A DNA stretch of 64,000 nucleotides from Pseudomonas sp. GOM7 (GTDB taxonomy: Bacteria; Pseudomonadota; Gammaproteobacteria; Pseudomonadales; Pseudomonadaceae): contig NZ_CP113519.1 of assembly GCF_026723825.1 (NCBI RefSeq), positions 1 through 64,000 on the forward strand, given 5' to 3'. Below are positions 1 through 11,586 of the stretch, piece by piece; the first letter of the stretch is position 1, and every line of letters begins with the position of its first letter. The notes below the pieces were generated by a model. The model saw only the letters and a list, made by a program, of their open reading frames with translations, had not been told where the DNA came from and ran no database searches. The translations under genes were made by a program, and so were the position numbers.

Positions 1-1485
1 GTGGAACTATGGCAGCAATGCGTCGAGCTTCTGCGCGATGAATTGCCCGCTCAGCAATTCAACACCTGGATCCGTCCTCTGCAGGTAGAAGCCGAAGGCG
101 ATGAGCTGCGCGTTTATGCGCCGAATCGCTTCGTCCTCGATTGGGTCAATGAGAAATACCTGAGCCGTCTGCTCGAGCTCCTTGGCGAGCGTGCTGGTGG
201 CCTGGTGCCTGCGCTTTCCCTGTTGATCGGCAGCAAACGAGCAGCCACTGCGCGTGTCGCGCCGACCGCGCCTCTGCCTGCTGCAGCCCGTGCCGCTCAG
301 GTTCAGGCCGCTGCGGCCGTCAGCAAGCCGGCGCCACCGCCCGTGCAGGCGGAACCGTCGCGGGCCAGCTTCGATTCCATGGCCGGTTCGGCGCCGCAAC
401 CGCCAGCACCCGCCGTGGCGCCGCGCGCCGAACGTACCGTGCAGGTCGAAGGTGGTCTCAAGCACACCAGCTACCTCAACCGCACCTTTACCTTCGACAA
501 CTTCGTCGAGGGCAAGTCGAACCAGTTGGCGCGCGCCGCTGCCTGGCAGGTGGCGGACAATCCCAAGCACGGCTACAACCCGCTGTTCCTTTATGGTGGC
601 GTGGGTCTGGGTAAGACTCACTTGATGCACGCGGTGGGCAATCACCTGCTGGCGAAGAATCCCAATGCCAAGGTTGTGTACCTGCACTCCGAGCGTTTCG
701 TCGCCGACATGGTGAAAGCGCTGCAGCTAAACGCCATCAACGAATTCAAGCGCTTCTATCGTTCGGTGGACGCGCTGCTGATCGATGACATTCAGTTCTT
801 CGCCAAGAAGGAGCGCTCCCAGGAGGAGTTCTTCCACACCTTCAACGCGTTGCTCGAAGGTGGCCAGCAGGTGATTCTCACCAGCGACCGCTACCCGAAG
901 GAAATCGAAGGCCTGGAGGAGCGTCTGAAATCGCGCTTCGGCTGGGGCCTGACCGTCGCTGTGGAACCGCCGGAGTTGGAAACCCGCGTAGCGATCCTGA
1001 TGAAGAAGGCCGATCAGGCCAAGGTGGATCTGCCGCACGATGCCGCGTTCTTCATCGCCCAACGCATTCGCTCCAACGTGCGTGAACTGGAAGGCGCGTT
1101 GAAACGGGTGATCGCCCACTCGCACTTCATGGGCCGCGATATCACCATCGAGCTGATCCGCGAGTCGCTCAAGGATCTGCTGGCTCTGCAGGACAAGCTG
1201 GTCAGCATCGACAATATCCAGCGCACCACGGCTGAGTACTACAAGATCAAGATCTCCGATCTGCTTTCCAAGCGCCGCTCGCGCTCCATCGCGCGGCCGC
1301 GTCAGGTGGCCATGGCGTTGTCGAAAGAACTGACCAACCATAGCCTGCCGGAGATCGGTGTGGCGTTCGGCGGTCGTGATCACACCACGGTATTGCACGC
1401 ATGCCGTAAGATTGCTGAACTTAGGGAATCCGACGCGGATATCCGCGAGGACTACAAGAACCTGCTGCGTACCCTGACTACCTGA
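1..1485 (+). CDS. dnaA: Chromosomal replication initiator protein DnaA
   Basis: AAA+ ATPase that binds DnaA boxes at oriC, melts the origin and helps load DnaB. Visible: N-terminal domain I ([14 protein letters not shown]), a Pro/Ala-rich linker at about residues 85-145, Walker A GGVGLGKT at 199-206, Walker [10 protein letters not shown] near 260, and the C-terminal DNA-binding signature GGRDHTTV near 457. The window opens on a GTG codon. P. aeruginosa DnaA begins MSVELWQQC, so the true start may lie two codons upstream and the gene may be clipped by that much. dnaN follows after 31 bases, as in other pseudomonads. The oriC region upstream is not in the window. Confidence 0.98.
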   Translation: MELWQQCVELLRDELPAQQFNTWIRPLQVEAEGDELRVYAPNRFVLDWVNEKYLSRLLELLGERAGGLVPALSLLIGSKRAATARVAPTAPLPAAARAAQVQAAAAVSKPAPPPVQAEPSRASFDSMAGSAPQPPAPAVAPRAERTVQVEGGLKHTSYLNRTFTFDNFVEGKSNQLARAAAWQVADNPKHGYNPLFLYGGVGLGKTHLMHAVGNHLLAKNPNAKVVYLHSERFVADMVKALQLNAINEFKRFYRSVDALLIDDIQFFAKKERSQEEFFHTFNALLEGGQQVILTSDRYPKEIEGLEERLKSRFGWGLTVAVEPPELETRVAILMKKADQAKVDLPHDAAFFIAQRIRSNVRELEGALKRVIAHSHFMGRDITIELIRESLKDLLALQDKLVSIDNIQRTTAEYYKIKISDLLSKRRSRSIARPRQVAMALSKELTNHSLPEIGVAFGGRDHTTVLHACRKIAELRESDADIREDYKNLLRTLTT

Positions 1486-1516
1486 TTCGCAGCTCCACGA
1501 GGCAAGGGACTAGACC

Positions 1517-2620
1517 ATGCATTTCACCATTCAACGCGAAGCCCTGTTGAAACCCCTGCAACTGGTCGCCGGTGTCGTGGAACGACGCCAGACGCTGCCG
1601 GTTCTGTCCAACGTCCTGCTGGTGGTCGAAGGCCAGCAGCTTTCGCTTACCGGCACCGATCTGGAAGTCGAGCTGGTGGGGCGCGTGATGCTGGAAGATG
1701 CCGCCGAACCCGGCGAGATCACCGTACCGGCACGCAAGCTGATGGACATCTGCAAAAGCCTGCCGAGCGATGCGGTGATCGACATTCGCGTCGATGACCA
1801 GAAACTGCTGGTCAAGGCCGGTCGCAGCCGCTTTACCCTGTCGACCCTGCCGGCCAACGATTTCCCCACCGTGGAAGAAGGCCCGGGCTCGCTGACCTTC
1901 AACCTGCCGCAAGCCAAGCTGCGCCGCCTGATCGAGCGCACCAGCTTCGCCATGGCGCAGCAGGATGTGCGTTACTACCTCAATGGCATGCTGCTGGAAG
2001 TACAGAGCGGCATGCTGCGCGCCGTGGCCACCGATGGCCACCGCCTGGCCATGTGCTCAATGGAAGCGGCCATCCAGCAGGATGGCAAGCATCAGGTCAT
2101 AGTGCCGCGCAAAGGTATTCTCGAGCTGGCGCGTCTGCTCACCGAGCAGGACGCCGAAGTCGCCATCGTGCTGGGCCAGCATCACATTCGCGCCAACACT
2201 GGCGAGTTCACCTTCACCTCCAAGCTGGTCGACGGCAAGTTCCCCGACTACGAGCGCGTGCTGCCGCGTGGTGGTGACAAGCTGGTGCTGGCGGATCGTC
2301 AGGGGCTGCGTGAGGCCTTCAGCCGTACCGCGATCCTGTCCAACGAGAAGTACCGCGGTATTCGTCTGATGCTGGCGGCAGGTCTGCTGAAGATCCAGGC
2401 CAACAACCCGGAGCAGGAAGAAGCCGAGGAAGAAATCGTCGTCGACTATAATGGCGGCGGCCTGGAGATCGGCTTCAATGTCAGCTACCTGCTGGACGTG
2501 TTGGGCGTGATGAGCACCGAGCAGGTGCGCCTGATTCTCTCCGACTCCAACAGCAGCGCCCTGCTGCAGGAAGCCGACAACGACGACTCCGCTTACGTCG
2601 TCATGCCGATGAGGCTCTAA
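1517..2620 (+). CDS. dnaN: DNA polymerase III subunit beta (sliding clamp)
   Basis: Ring-shaped homodimeric processivity clamp that tethers DNA polymerase III and many repair proteins to DNA. The 367-residue length and the whole sequence, from [14 protein letters not shown] to the C-terminal VVMPMRL, match proteobacterial beta clamps with three repeated clamp folds. The C-terminal VMPMRL forms part of the partner-binding cleft in this family. An AAGGGA ribosome-binding site lies before the ATG. It sits between dnaA and recF in the conserved origin operon, so co-transcription is expected. Confidence 0.98.
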   Translation: MHFTIQREALLKPLQLVAGVVERRQTLPVLSNVLLVVEGQQLSLTGTDLEVELVGRVMLEDAAEPGEITVPARKLMDICKSLPSDAVIDIRVDDQKLLVKAGRSRFTLSTLPANDFPTVEEGPGSLTFNLPQAKLRRLIERTSFAMAQQDVRYYLNGMLLEVQSGMLRAVATDGHRLAMCSMEAAIQQDGKHQVIVPRKGILELARLLTEQDAEVAIVLGQHHIRANTGEFTFTSKLVDGKFPDYERVLPRGGDKLVLADRQGLREAFSRTAILSNEKYRGIRLMLAAGLLKIQANNPEQEEAEEEIVVDYNGGGLEIGFNVSYLLDVLGVMSTEQVRLILSDSNSSALLQEADNDDSAYVVMPMRL

Positions 2621-2627
2621 GCCTTTA

Positions 2628-6156
<3,529 letters not shown>

Positions 6157-6163
6157 TGCGCCA

Positions 6164-6220
6164 CGCGTTGCATCGATGAAGTACAACAAACCCCGGCCTC
6201 GTGCCGGGGTTTTTGTTGCA
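6164..6220. repeat. gyrB-terminator repeat, left copy
   Basis: This segment, which includes the gyrB terminator, recurs in the same orientation 3.4 kb downstream. The first 21 bases of the two copies differ at two positions, and the hairpins differ by a few substitutions. It forms the left boundary of the toxin-antitoxin/primase-helicase block. Confidence 0.8.
6185..6217 (+). terminator. gyrB rho-independent terminator
   Basis: The GC-rich hairpin ACCCCGGC-CTCGT-GCCGGGGT is followed by a T-rich run, 30 bases after the gyrB stop. It is part of a segment duplicated at 9596-9651. Confidence 0.9.
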
Positions 6221-6349
6221 CTCGGACGATTCAGTGACTTCGCCAGCATCGAGTCGCTACTCACTGCCAGGCGAAATATCAACGAACGATTGCCAACGAC
6301 TTTCAGGGCTGTCATCGTACTGACGAATGTCTTTACAGGAATCAGCCAA

Positions 6350-6589
6350 ATGGCCTCTATCAACATCCGTATCGACGATGAACTGAAAGAGCGGGCTTAC
6401 CGTGAACTGGAAAAGCTCGGTGTCACGCCTTCCGAGCTGATGCGCCAAACCTTGCAGTATGTTGCCGAGCGCGGCCAGTTGCCTTTCCGTCCGGTGTTGT
6501 TGACCGAGGAGGATGAAGCCTTGATCGCCACCGTTCGTGAGCGCCTCGAAACGCCTCAGCGAGTGAAGGTTTCGCTGGATGACCTATAG
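6350..6589 (+). CDS. RelB/DinJ-family antitoxin
   Basis: A 79-residue protein starting MASINIRIDDELKERAYREL, typical of the ribbon-helix-helix DNA-binding antitoxins of the RelB/DinJ family. It should bind and neutralise the RelE-like toxin encoded next and repress the pair. An ACAGGA Shine-Dalgarno-like sequence supports the ATG at 6350, so the in-frame extension back to 6176, through the gyrB terminator, is unlikely. The stop overlaps the toxin start by 11 bases. A short dyad TCGT-N4-ACGA at 6315-6326 could be an operator, but this is weak. The pair belongs to the inserted block after gyrB. Confidence 0.88.
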   Translation: MASINIRIDDELKERAYRELEKLGVTPSELMRQTLQYVAERGQLPFRPVLLTEEDEALIATVRERLETPQRVKVSLDDL

Positions 6590-6866
6590 CCTCGAATTCG
6601 ATGCACGAGCACTTAAGGAGTGGCACAAGCTGGGAGACACCGTCCGCGAGCAGTTCAAGAAAAAGCTTGCGGAGGTTCTGGTCAACCCGCGCGTCGAGGC
6701 GAATCGCCTTCACTCGCTACCCGACTGCTACAAGATCAAGCTGCGCAGCAGTGGTTATCGCCTGGTCTATCAGGTGATCGACCATGAGGTGGTGGTGTTT
6801 GTCGTCGCGGTGGATCGACGTGACCGTGAGCAGGCTTACCTCAAGGCCGCTGAGCGGCTCAAATAA
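6579..6866 (+). CDS. RelE/ParE-family toxin
   Basis: A 95-residue product with the RelE-fold pattern: FDARALKEWHKL at the N-terminus, basic KIKLR, GYRLVYQV, and a C-terminal DRRDREQAYLKA. RelE toxins cleave mRNA in the ribosomal A site, and the family's basic residues have counterparts here (KIK near 50-52, R in GYR, R in DRRDR). Translation is coupled to the antitoxin by an 11-base overlap. The primase-helicase gene follows after 38 bases, so all three may share a transcript. The mRNase activity is inferred from family only; a ParE-like gyrase poison is the alternative. Confidence 0.87.
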   Translation: MTYSLEFDARALKEWHKLGDTVREQFKKKLAEVLVNPRVEANRLHSLPDCYKIKLRSSGYRLVYQVIDHEVVVFVVAVDRRDREQAYLKAAERLK

Positions 6867-6904
6867 CGCGCTGCCTGCGTAAGACAGAATCAGGTTTCAA
6901 TGCG

Positions 6905-9286
6905 ATGAGTGATGGCGATCTGTTGGAGCAACTGCGGACTGAGAACGCTCGCCTGATCGCATTGCTGGAAACGCATGGCATTGAGTGGCGGCTACCGGTT
7001 GAGCGGCCAGAGCCTGAGCAGACCGCTGCGCTGCCACCGCTAGTCCCGGTTCTGAATACTGATGAGAAGTTGGCACTGTTCAAGCGCCTGTTCCGGGGGC
7101 GTGCTGATGTATTTGCTTTGCGCTGGGAAAGTAAGGCCGGGAAGTCCGGCTACTCACCTGCATGTGCGAATGAATGGCGCCCAGGCGTCTGTGAGAAGCC
7201 ACGGATCAAATGTGGCGATTGCTCGTACCGGAAGTTACTACCGCTGACCGACCAGGTGCTCTACAAGCACTTGGCCGGAGAGATCGTCGTGGGTGTTTAC
7301 CCACTGCTGCCGGATGACACCTGCTACTTCCTGGCGGTGGATTTTGATGAGGCCGACTGGCGTGAGGATGTCAAGGCGTTTACCCAGTCATGTCGTGAGT
7401 TGGGTGTGCCGGTTGCGGTGGAGGTTTCTCGCTCCGGCAACGGTGCCCATGCCTGGATATTCTTCGAGCACAGCGTTCCTGCGTCTGAGGCACGTCTGCT
7501 TGGTTCTGCGATCATTAGCCATACCTGTGAACGTACCCGGCTGCTGACGCTGGGCTCTTACGACCGGCTGTTTCCAAACCAAGACAGCATGCCCAAGGGT
7601 GGTTTCGGAAACTTGATTGCCCTGCCCTTGCAGAAGCGGGCTCGCGCTCAGGGTGGCAGTGTTTTTGCCGATGAGAAGCTGGTGCCCTATCCCGATCAGT
7701 GGGCATTTCTGGCCAGTGTCCAACCTATGCCGGCGAGGGACATTGCACCGGCTACTTTGCGAGCCAGTGGCGGTCGCCATCCGTTGGGTGTCGCTGATTT
7801 AACAGATGATGAGAGCGGGAAGCCCTGGCAGCGCACGTCGGAAAAGACTCAGAAACTAACCTGCCCATTGCCCACGTCGGTGAGCGTGACCCTGGCCAAC
7901 CAGATCTATTTCAGCAAGTCCGAACTACCCCAGCCATTGGTCAACAAGCTCATTCGGCTGGCGGCATTTCAAAATCCGGAGTTCTACAAAGCTCAGGCCA
8001 TGCGCCTGCCGGTGTGGAACAAGCCCAGGATCATCGGCTGTGCCGAAAACTATCTGCAGCATATTGCCCTGCCGCGCGGATGCCTGGATGATGTCCGGGC
8101 ACTGTTGGGTGAAAACAAGATAGAGCTGGTGCTGCATGATGAGCGCTTCGCAGGGAATCCCATCGAAGTCAGATTCGTGGGCAAATTGCGCTCGGATCAG
8201 GAGGCTGCACTGGCAGGTATGCTGGGGCACGACACCGGCATCCTCTGTGCCCCAACTGCCTTCGGCAAAACCGTTACTGCTGCCGCGCTGATTGCCCAGC
8301 GTGGTGTGAACACGTTGGTGCTGGTTCATCGCACTGAATTGCTCCAGCAGTGGAAGGAGCGATTGCAGGCATTTCTGGGGGCAGACAAGAAGACTGTTGG
8401 CAGCATCGGTGGAGGTAAGGCCAAGCCGACCCGCATCATCGATGTGGCGGTCATGCAGTCGCTATCGCGGCAAGGTGAGGTCAGCGAACAGGTAAAGAAA
8501 TACGGGCAAATCATCGTGGATGAATGCCATCACCTGTCGGCGTTCTCCTTTGAGGCCATTCTCAAGGCGGCCCCTGCGAGATACGTGCTGGGGCTGACCG
8601 CTACACCCATTCGGCGCGATGGCCAACAACCGATTATTTTCATGCAGTGCGGGCCGATTCGGCATACCGCATCGAGGCCCGAGAGTGCGCCTGCTGAGTT
8701 AACGGTGATCCCCAGGTGGTTACCTCGTCCCATACTCACGCCAGCAGGCGCTGGCATTCAGGACGTCTTCTTGCAGGTATGCAGCGATTCGGAGCGAATA
8801 GATAAGATCGTGACTGAAGTCGAAGTCACTTTTGGCCAGGGGAGAAAAATCCTACTGCTGACGGAGCGGACGGATCACCTCAGTGCCATTGAAGAGAGGC
8901 TCGTTGGTCGGGTCGAAAACCTGTTTACCCTGCACGGGCGGCTGTCCAAGAAGCAACGTGCTTCACTAATCGGTGAGCTAGAAGCGCTACCGCCCGATGC
9001 ACCCAGGGTAATCCTGGCCACTGGGAAACTGGTGGGTGAGGGGTTCGATCATCCGGCGCTGGATACTTTGGTACTGGCGATGCCGGTGTCCTGGAAGGGT
9101 ACCCTCCAGCAATATGCGGGTCGCCTGCATCGGGAGCATGCTGACAAAGCAGATGTCCGTATCATCGATTTCATCGACTCCGGGCATCCAGCCTTGCTGC
9201 GTATGTGGAGCAAGCGCCAGGCCGGCTACAAGGCAATGGGCTATGAGTTCGCTGATTCATCCATCTCGATAGAGCTTCTGCCGTAG
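6905..9286 (+). CDS. TOTE-type archaeo-eukaryotic primase / SF2 helicase fusion protein
   Basis: 793 residues. The N-terminus is a short helical segment. Next comes an archaeo-eukaryotic primase domain (about 55-250) with a four-Cys zinc site (C87, C96, C103, C106), a metal-binding DFD (146-148) in YFLAVDFDEADW, the SRSGNGAHAW motif with H182, and FPNQD...GNLIALPLQ. This is the pattern of the domain named after TOTE conflict systems. From about 425 it is a superfamily 2 helicase: APTAFGKT (449-456), VDECHH (about 538-543), LTATP, and motif VI QYAGRLHR. All catalytic motifs look intact. A role in defence or mobile-element conflict is family inference. It sits behind a RelBE pair inside a block flanked by gyrB-terminator repeats. 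Confidence 0.88.
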   Translation: MSDGDLLEQLRTENARLIALLETHGIEWRLPVERPEPEQTAALPPLVPVLNTDEKLALFKRLFRGRADVFALRWESKAGKSGYSPACANEWRPGVCEKPRIKCGDCSYRKLLPLTDQVLYKHLAGEIVVGVYPLLPDDTCYFLAVDFDEADWREDVKAFTQSCRELGVPVAVEVSRSGNGAHAWIFFEHSVPASEARLLGSAIISHTCERTRLLTLGSYDRLFPNQDSMPKGGFGNLIALPLQKRARAQGGSVFADEKLVPYPDQWAFLASVQPMPARDIAPATLRASGGRHPLGVADLTDDESGKPWQRTSEKTQKLTCPLPTSVSVTLANQIYFSKSELPQPLVNKLIRLAAFQNPEFYKAQAMRLPVWNKPRIIGCAENYLQHIALPRGCLDDVRALLGENKIELVLHDERFAGNPIEVRFVGKLRSDQEAALAGMLGHDTGILCAPTAFGKTVTAAALIAQRGVNTLVLVHRTELLQQWKERLQAFLGADKKTVGSIGGGKAKPTRIIDVAVMQSLSRQGEVSEQVKKYGQIIVDECHHLSAFSFEAILKAAPARYVLGLTATPIRRDGQQPIIFMQCGPIRHTASRPESAPAELTVIPRWLPRPILTPAGAGIQDVFLQVCSDSERIDKIVTEVEVTFGQGRKILLLTERTDHLSAIEERLVGRVENLFTLHGRLSKKQRASLIGELEALPPDAPRVILATGKLVGEGFDHPALDTLVLAMPVSWKGTLQQYAGRLHREHADKADVRIIDFIDSGHPALLRMWSKRQAGYKAMGYEFADSSISIELLP

Positions 9287-9454
9287 GACTGATAAAGCCT
9301 TGAAATCTGCGACGGATGGGGATTCCGCTAAGCCAGGAACCCCACTACGTTGCGTTCAATTGACAGGTTGGCAATCCATTCAGGCCAGCGCCCACGTGGT
9401 TTAGTGAATGCGTTTTTTCAGGCTTGTAGTGCCCGGAAGGTAGGACGTACGGAA

Positions 9455-9579
9455 ATGCCATTTATTCCGGTCATTTCGACGGAAAAATGCCACTTTATGT
9501 GGCTCAATCATGCCAATAAAGGCGCCCATTTTTTTACGTAAGTCATTGATTTTTATAGAGTGGTGAATGCCACCTTTAT
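9455..9579. repeat. Degenerate ATGCCA-(n)-TTTAT repeats, possible insertion-sequence end
   Basis: Three related motifs (ATGCCATTTAT at 9455, ATGCCACTTTAT at 9487, ATGCCACCTTTAT at 9567) plus a weaker ATGCCAATAAAG at 9510 lie in an AT-richer stretch with no convincing gene. Clustered short repeats resemble the multiple terminal repeats of some insertion sequences, but no transposase is present. Apart from these repeats and the start of the right gyrB-terminator copy, I see nothing else in 9287-9600. Confidence 0.4.
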
Positions 9580-9595
9580 CGCCCGTCAACAGCGC

Positions 9596-9651
9596 CGCGC
9601 TGCGTCGATGAAGTACCCAACCCCGGCTTGAGTGCCGGGATTTTTATTGCA
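9596..9651. repeat. gyrB-terminator repeat, right copy (also a terminator)
   Basis: Direct, diverged copy of 6164-6220 containing TCGATGAAGTAC and the hairpin CCCGGC-TTGAGT-GCCGGG followed by ATTTTTATT. It closes the inserted block and probably still terminates transcription from the primase-helicase gene. Confidence 0.8.
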
Positions 9652-9668
9652 GCGTCTATGGCAAAAGG

Positions 9669-9674
9669 CTTACA
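9669..9674 (+). promoter_or_regulatory. Possible GacA upstream activating half-site
   Basis: CTTACA matches the right half of the TGTAAG-N6-CTTACA box found upstream of GacA-controlled rsm sRNA genes. The left half (TATGGC) is poorly conserved. It lies about 60 bases before the inferred sRNA start, the usual distance. Confidence 0.35.
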
Positions 9675-9729
9675 GGATGACGAGCAGTGAGCCTCTCCCT
9701 TCGCCTGCGAACCCTGGCTAATCTACACA

Positions 9730-9836
9730 CACCTGCCGGGAATTGGATGTCCCGGGTCAAGGAAGACAGACCGCGCCAGGATGGCAAACGACAGGATGTC
9801 GGAAGGTCTTAAAAAACCCGCTTCGGCGGGTTTTTT
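9730..9836 (+). ncRNA. Probable Rsm-type (RsmX/Y/Z-like) regulatory sRNA
   Basis: No gene is predicted here, yet the segment has the form of a CsrA/RsmA-sequestering sRNA. Two perfect hairpins present GGA as a triloop: GCCA-GGA-TGGC at 9775-9785 and CGACA-GGA-TGTCG at 9789-9801. The latter contains ACAGGATGT, close to the ideal RsmA/RsmE site. A third GGA is in the loop of CCGGGA...TCCCGG (9736-9755). Two more (AAGGA at 9759-9763, GGAAGG at 9801-9806) look single-stranded. A strong terminator ends it at 9836. A -10-like TAATCT lies at 9719-9724. The length of about 107 nt fits the family. The start is inferred. Confidence 0.68.
9811..9836 (+). terminator. Rho-independent terminator of the Rsm-like sRNA
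   Basis: AAAAAACCCGC-TTCG-GCGGGTTTTTT is a compact tetraloop hairpin with A-tract and T-tract, able to act in both directions. Confidence 0.88.
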
Positions 9837-9886
9837 GTTGCCTGCCATCCTTGGCGGCAACCCTTCGGGCCATCGCAAGCGATGTC

Positions 9887-9910
9887 AAAAATCGTTCCTG
9901 ACGATTTTTT
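9887..9910 (-). terminator. Bidirectional terminator after ynbB-like gene
   Basis: The hairpin AAAAATCGT-TCCTG-ACGATTTTT lies 24 bases past the stop of the minus-strand ynbB-like gene and can act on both strands. From 9837 to 9933 I see only this hairpin. Confidence 0.75.
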
Positions 9911-9933
9911 GTTGCCTGCTAAAAGGCGGGTAA

Positions 9934-10866
9934 TCAGGCCCACCAGTAACGCACCAGGTGGAAGAACACCGGGGCGGCGAAGCACACCGAGTCCAGGCGG
10001 TCGAGCATGCCGCCGTGGCCTTCGATCATGTGGCCCCAGTCCTTTACTCCGCGATCACGTTTGATTGCCGACATCACCAGGCCACCGGCAAAGCCCAGCA
10101 GGCATACCAGCAGGGCGAACAGCGCTGCCTGCCAGAAGGCGAACGGGGTAATCCAGCACAGCAAAGCACCGATCAGTGTGGCCAGGGCCACGCCACCGAC
10201 GAAGCCTTCCACTGTCTTCGAGGGCGACAGGCTGGGGGCGATCTTGTGCTTGCCGAATAGCTTGCCGCAAACGTACTGCAGGACGTCGGAGATCTGCACG
10301 ACGATGATCAGCCAGGCGATCAGCAGCAGGTTGCGGCCCTCGTAGCCGGGGATTTCCAGAGTCAGCAGCGCCGGTACGGCGGAGATGCAGAACACGGCGA
10401 TCATCAGGCCCCATTGCACCTTGGCCGCACGCTCCAGATAGCGCGTGGTATCGCCGCCCAGCGAGGCGAGAATCGGCAGCAGCAGGAACAGGTAGACCGG
10501 AATGAAAATGGCGAACAGGCCGTACCAGCCGAATGCGATCAGCAGGTACTGCATCGGTAGGGCGAAGTAGAAAGCCGCTACCAGTGCGGGATAATCGCTG
10601 CGCCGGGTCGGCGCGAGGGTCATGAATTCGCGCAGGGCGTAGAAGGAGACGAAGTAGAACAGCAGGATCACGCCGTTGTTGCCGAACAGGAAGGCGATGC
10701 CGATGACCAGCACCATCACCCACCAGGCGTTGATGCGCGCGTTGAGGTTGTCGACCACCGGGCTGGGAGCATCGCCACTGCGTTTCTTGAGGATGAAACC
10801 GATCAGGCTGGCGAGCAGCAGCAGGGCACCGATACCGGCGAACAACAGCAGGGTATTGCGATCCAT
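9934..10866 (-). CDS. CdsA-family phosphatidate cytidylyltransferase, YnbB-like
   Basis: Integral membrane enzyme of the family that converts phosphatidate and CTP to CDP-diacylglycerol. The 310-residue sequence is strongly hydrophobic with many membrane segments. It ends with the CdsA signature SAIKRDRGVKDWGHMIEGHG followed by GMLDRLD. Overall it resembles E. coli YnbB more than housekeeping CdsA. In E. coli, YnbB has been reported as a CdsA paralogue used for a membrane glycolipid (MPIase). The start is 1 base from the stop of the upstream PlsC-like gene, so the two are coupled. The ynbA-plsC-ynbB order suggests a dedicated CDP-lipid pathway. Confidence 0.87.
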   Translation of the reverse strand: MDRNTLLLFAGIGALLLLASLIGFILKKRSGDAPSPVVDNLNARINAWWVMVLVIGIAFLFGNNGVILLFYFVSFYALREFMTLAPTRRSDYPALVAAFYFALPMQYLLIAFGWYGLFAIFIPVYLFLLLPILASLGGDTTRYLERAAKVQWGLMIAVFCISAVPALLTLEIPGYEGRNLLLIAWLIIVVQISDVLQYVCGKLFGKHKIAPSLSPSKTVEGFVGGVALATLIGALLCWITPFAFWQAALFALLVCLLGFAGGLVMSAIKRDRGVKDWGHMIEGHGGMLDRLDSVCFAAPVFFHLVRYWWA

Positions 10867-10867
10867 C

Positions 10868-11491
10868 TCAGACCTCCTTGGGTGCCAGGGCCAGCAGGGC
10901 GTTGCGTGCTCGTTCGAGGAAGGCGTCCTTGCCCTCCCCCTCGATGCGCGGCAGCGCGGCGCCGAAGCTCAGGGTGCACAGTAGCGGCAGCGGCAGCGCC
11001 TTGCCCTTGGGCATCACCCGGTTGAGGTTGGCGATCCATACCGGCACTAGCTCCACTTCCGGGCGCGCCTGCGCCAGATGGTAGAGGCCACTCTTGAAGG
11101 GCAGCAGCGGCTCGTCGCTGAGGTTGCGCGTACCCTCGGGGAAGATGATCAGGGAGTCTCCGCCGTCTAGGGCGTCGAGCATCGGCTGCAAGGGATTGAC
11201 GCCTTGCTCCTTGCGTTCGCGGTCGACCAGTACGCCGTTGAACACACGGTTGATCAGGAAGCTGCGCACGCCTGGCTTCTGCCAGTAGTCGGAACCGGCC
11301 ACCGGACGGGTGCGCTTGCGCATCTGCGCCGGCAGCGAAGCCCAGAGTAGTACGAAGTCACCATGGCTGCTGTGGTTGGCATAGTACAGGCGTTGCGTGG
11401 CCTGTGCTGTGCTACCTAGCCAGAGGGCGCGAGCCCCGGTCAGCAGGCGCGCGGCCGAGGTAATGGCGAAGGCGGTGAAGGCGGCGAACAT
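10868..11491 (-). CDS. PlsC-like 1-acylglycerol-3-phosphate acyltransferase family protein
   Basis: 207 residues with an N-terminal hydrophobic anchor. It carries the acyltransferase motifs NHSSHGD (HX4D, near residues 40-45), FPEGTR near 118 and an arginine-containing block between them (NRVFNGVLVDRERKEQG). Such enzymes transfer acyl chains to lysophosphatidate or related acceptors at the inner membrane. Position between ynbA-like and ynbB-like genes on the same strand suggests it makes or remodels the lipid they use. The substrate cannot be read from sequence. Confidence 0.85.
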   Translation of the reverse strand: MFAAFTAFAITSAARLLTGARALWLGSTAQATQRLYYANHSSHGDFVLLWASLPAQMRKRTRPVAGSDYWQKPGVRSFLINRVFNGVLVDRERKEQGVNPLQPMLDALDGGDSLIIFPEGTRNLSDEPLLPFKSGLYHLAQARPEVELVPVWIANLNRVMPKGKALPLPLLCTLSFGAALPRIEGEGKDAFLERARNALLALAPKEV

Positions 11492-11586
11492 GACGACTCC
11501 TTACTCAAGGTGGTGAGGCAGCAAGGGGAACGGAGGAACGTGAACCGTGATGGCTATGTATGGAATCTCCATATTCCAGGCGTTAA

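Noticed and set aside
1486..1516. Possible oriC between dnaA and dnaN
   Set aside because: The gap is only 31 bases with no DnaA boxes; the origin should lie upstream of the window.
6176..6349. N-terminal extension of the antitoxin
   Set aside because: It begins inside the gyrB terminator; the ribosome-binding site and family alignment favour the ATG at 6350.
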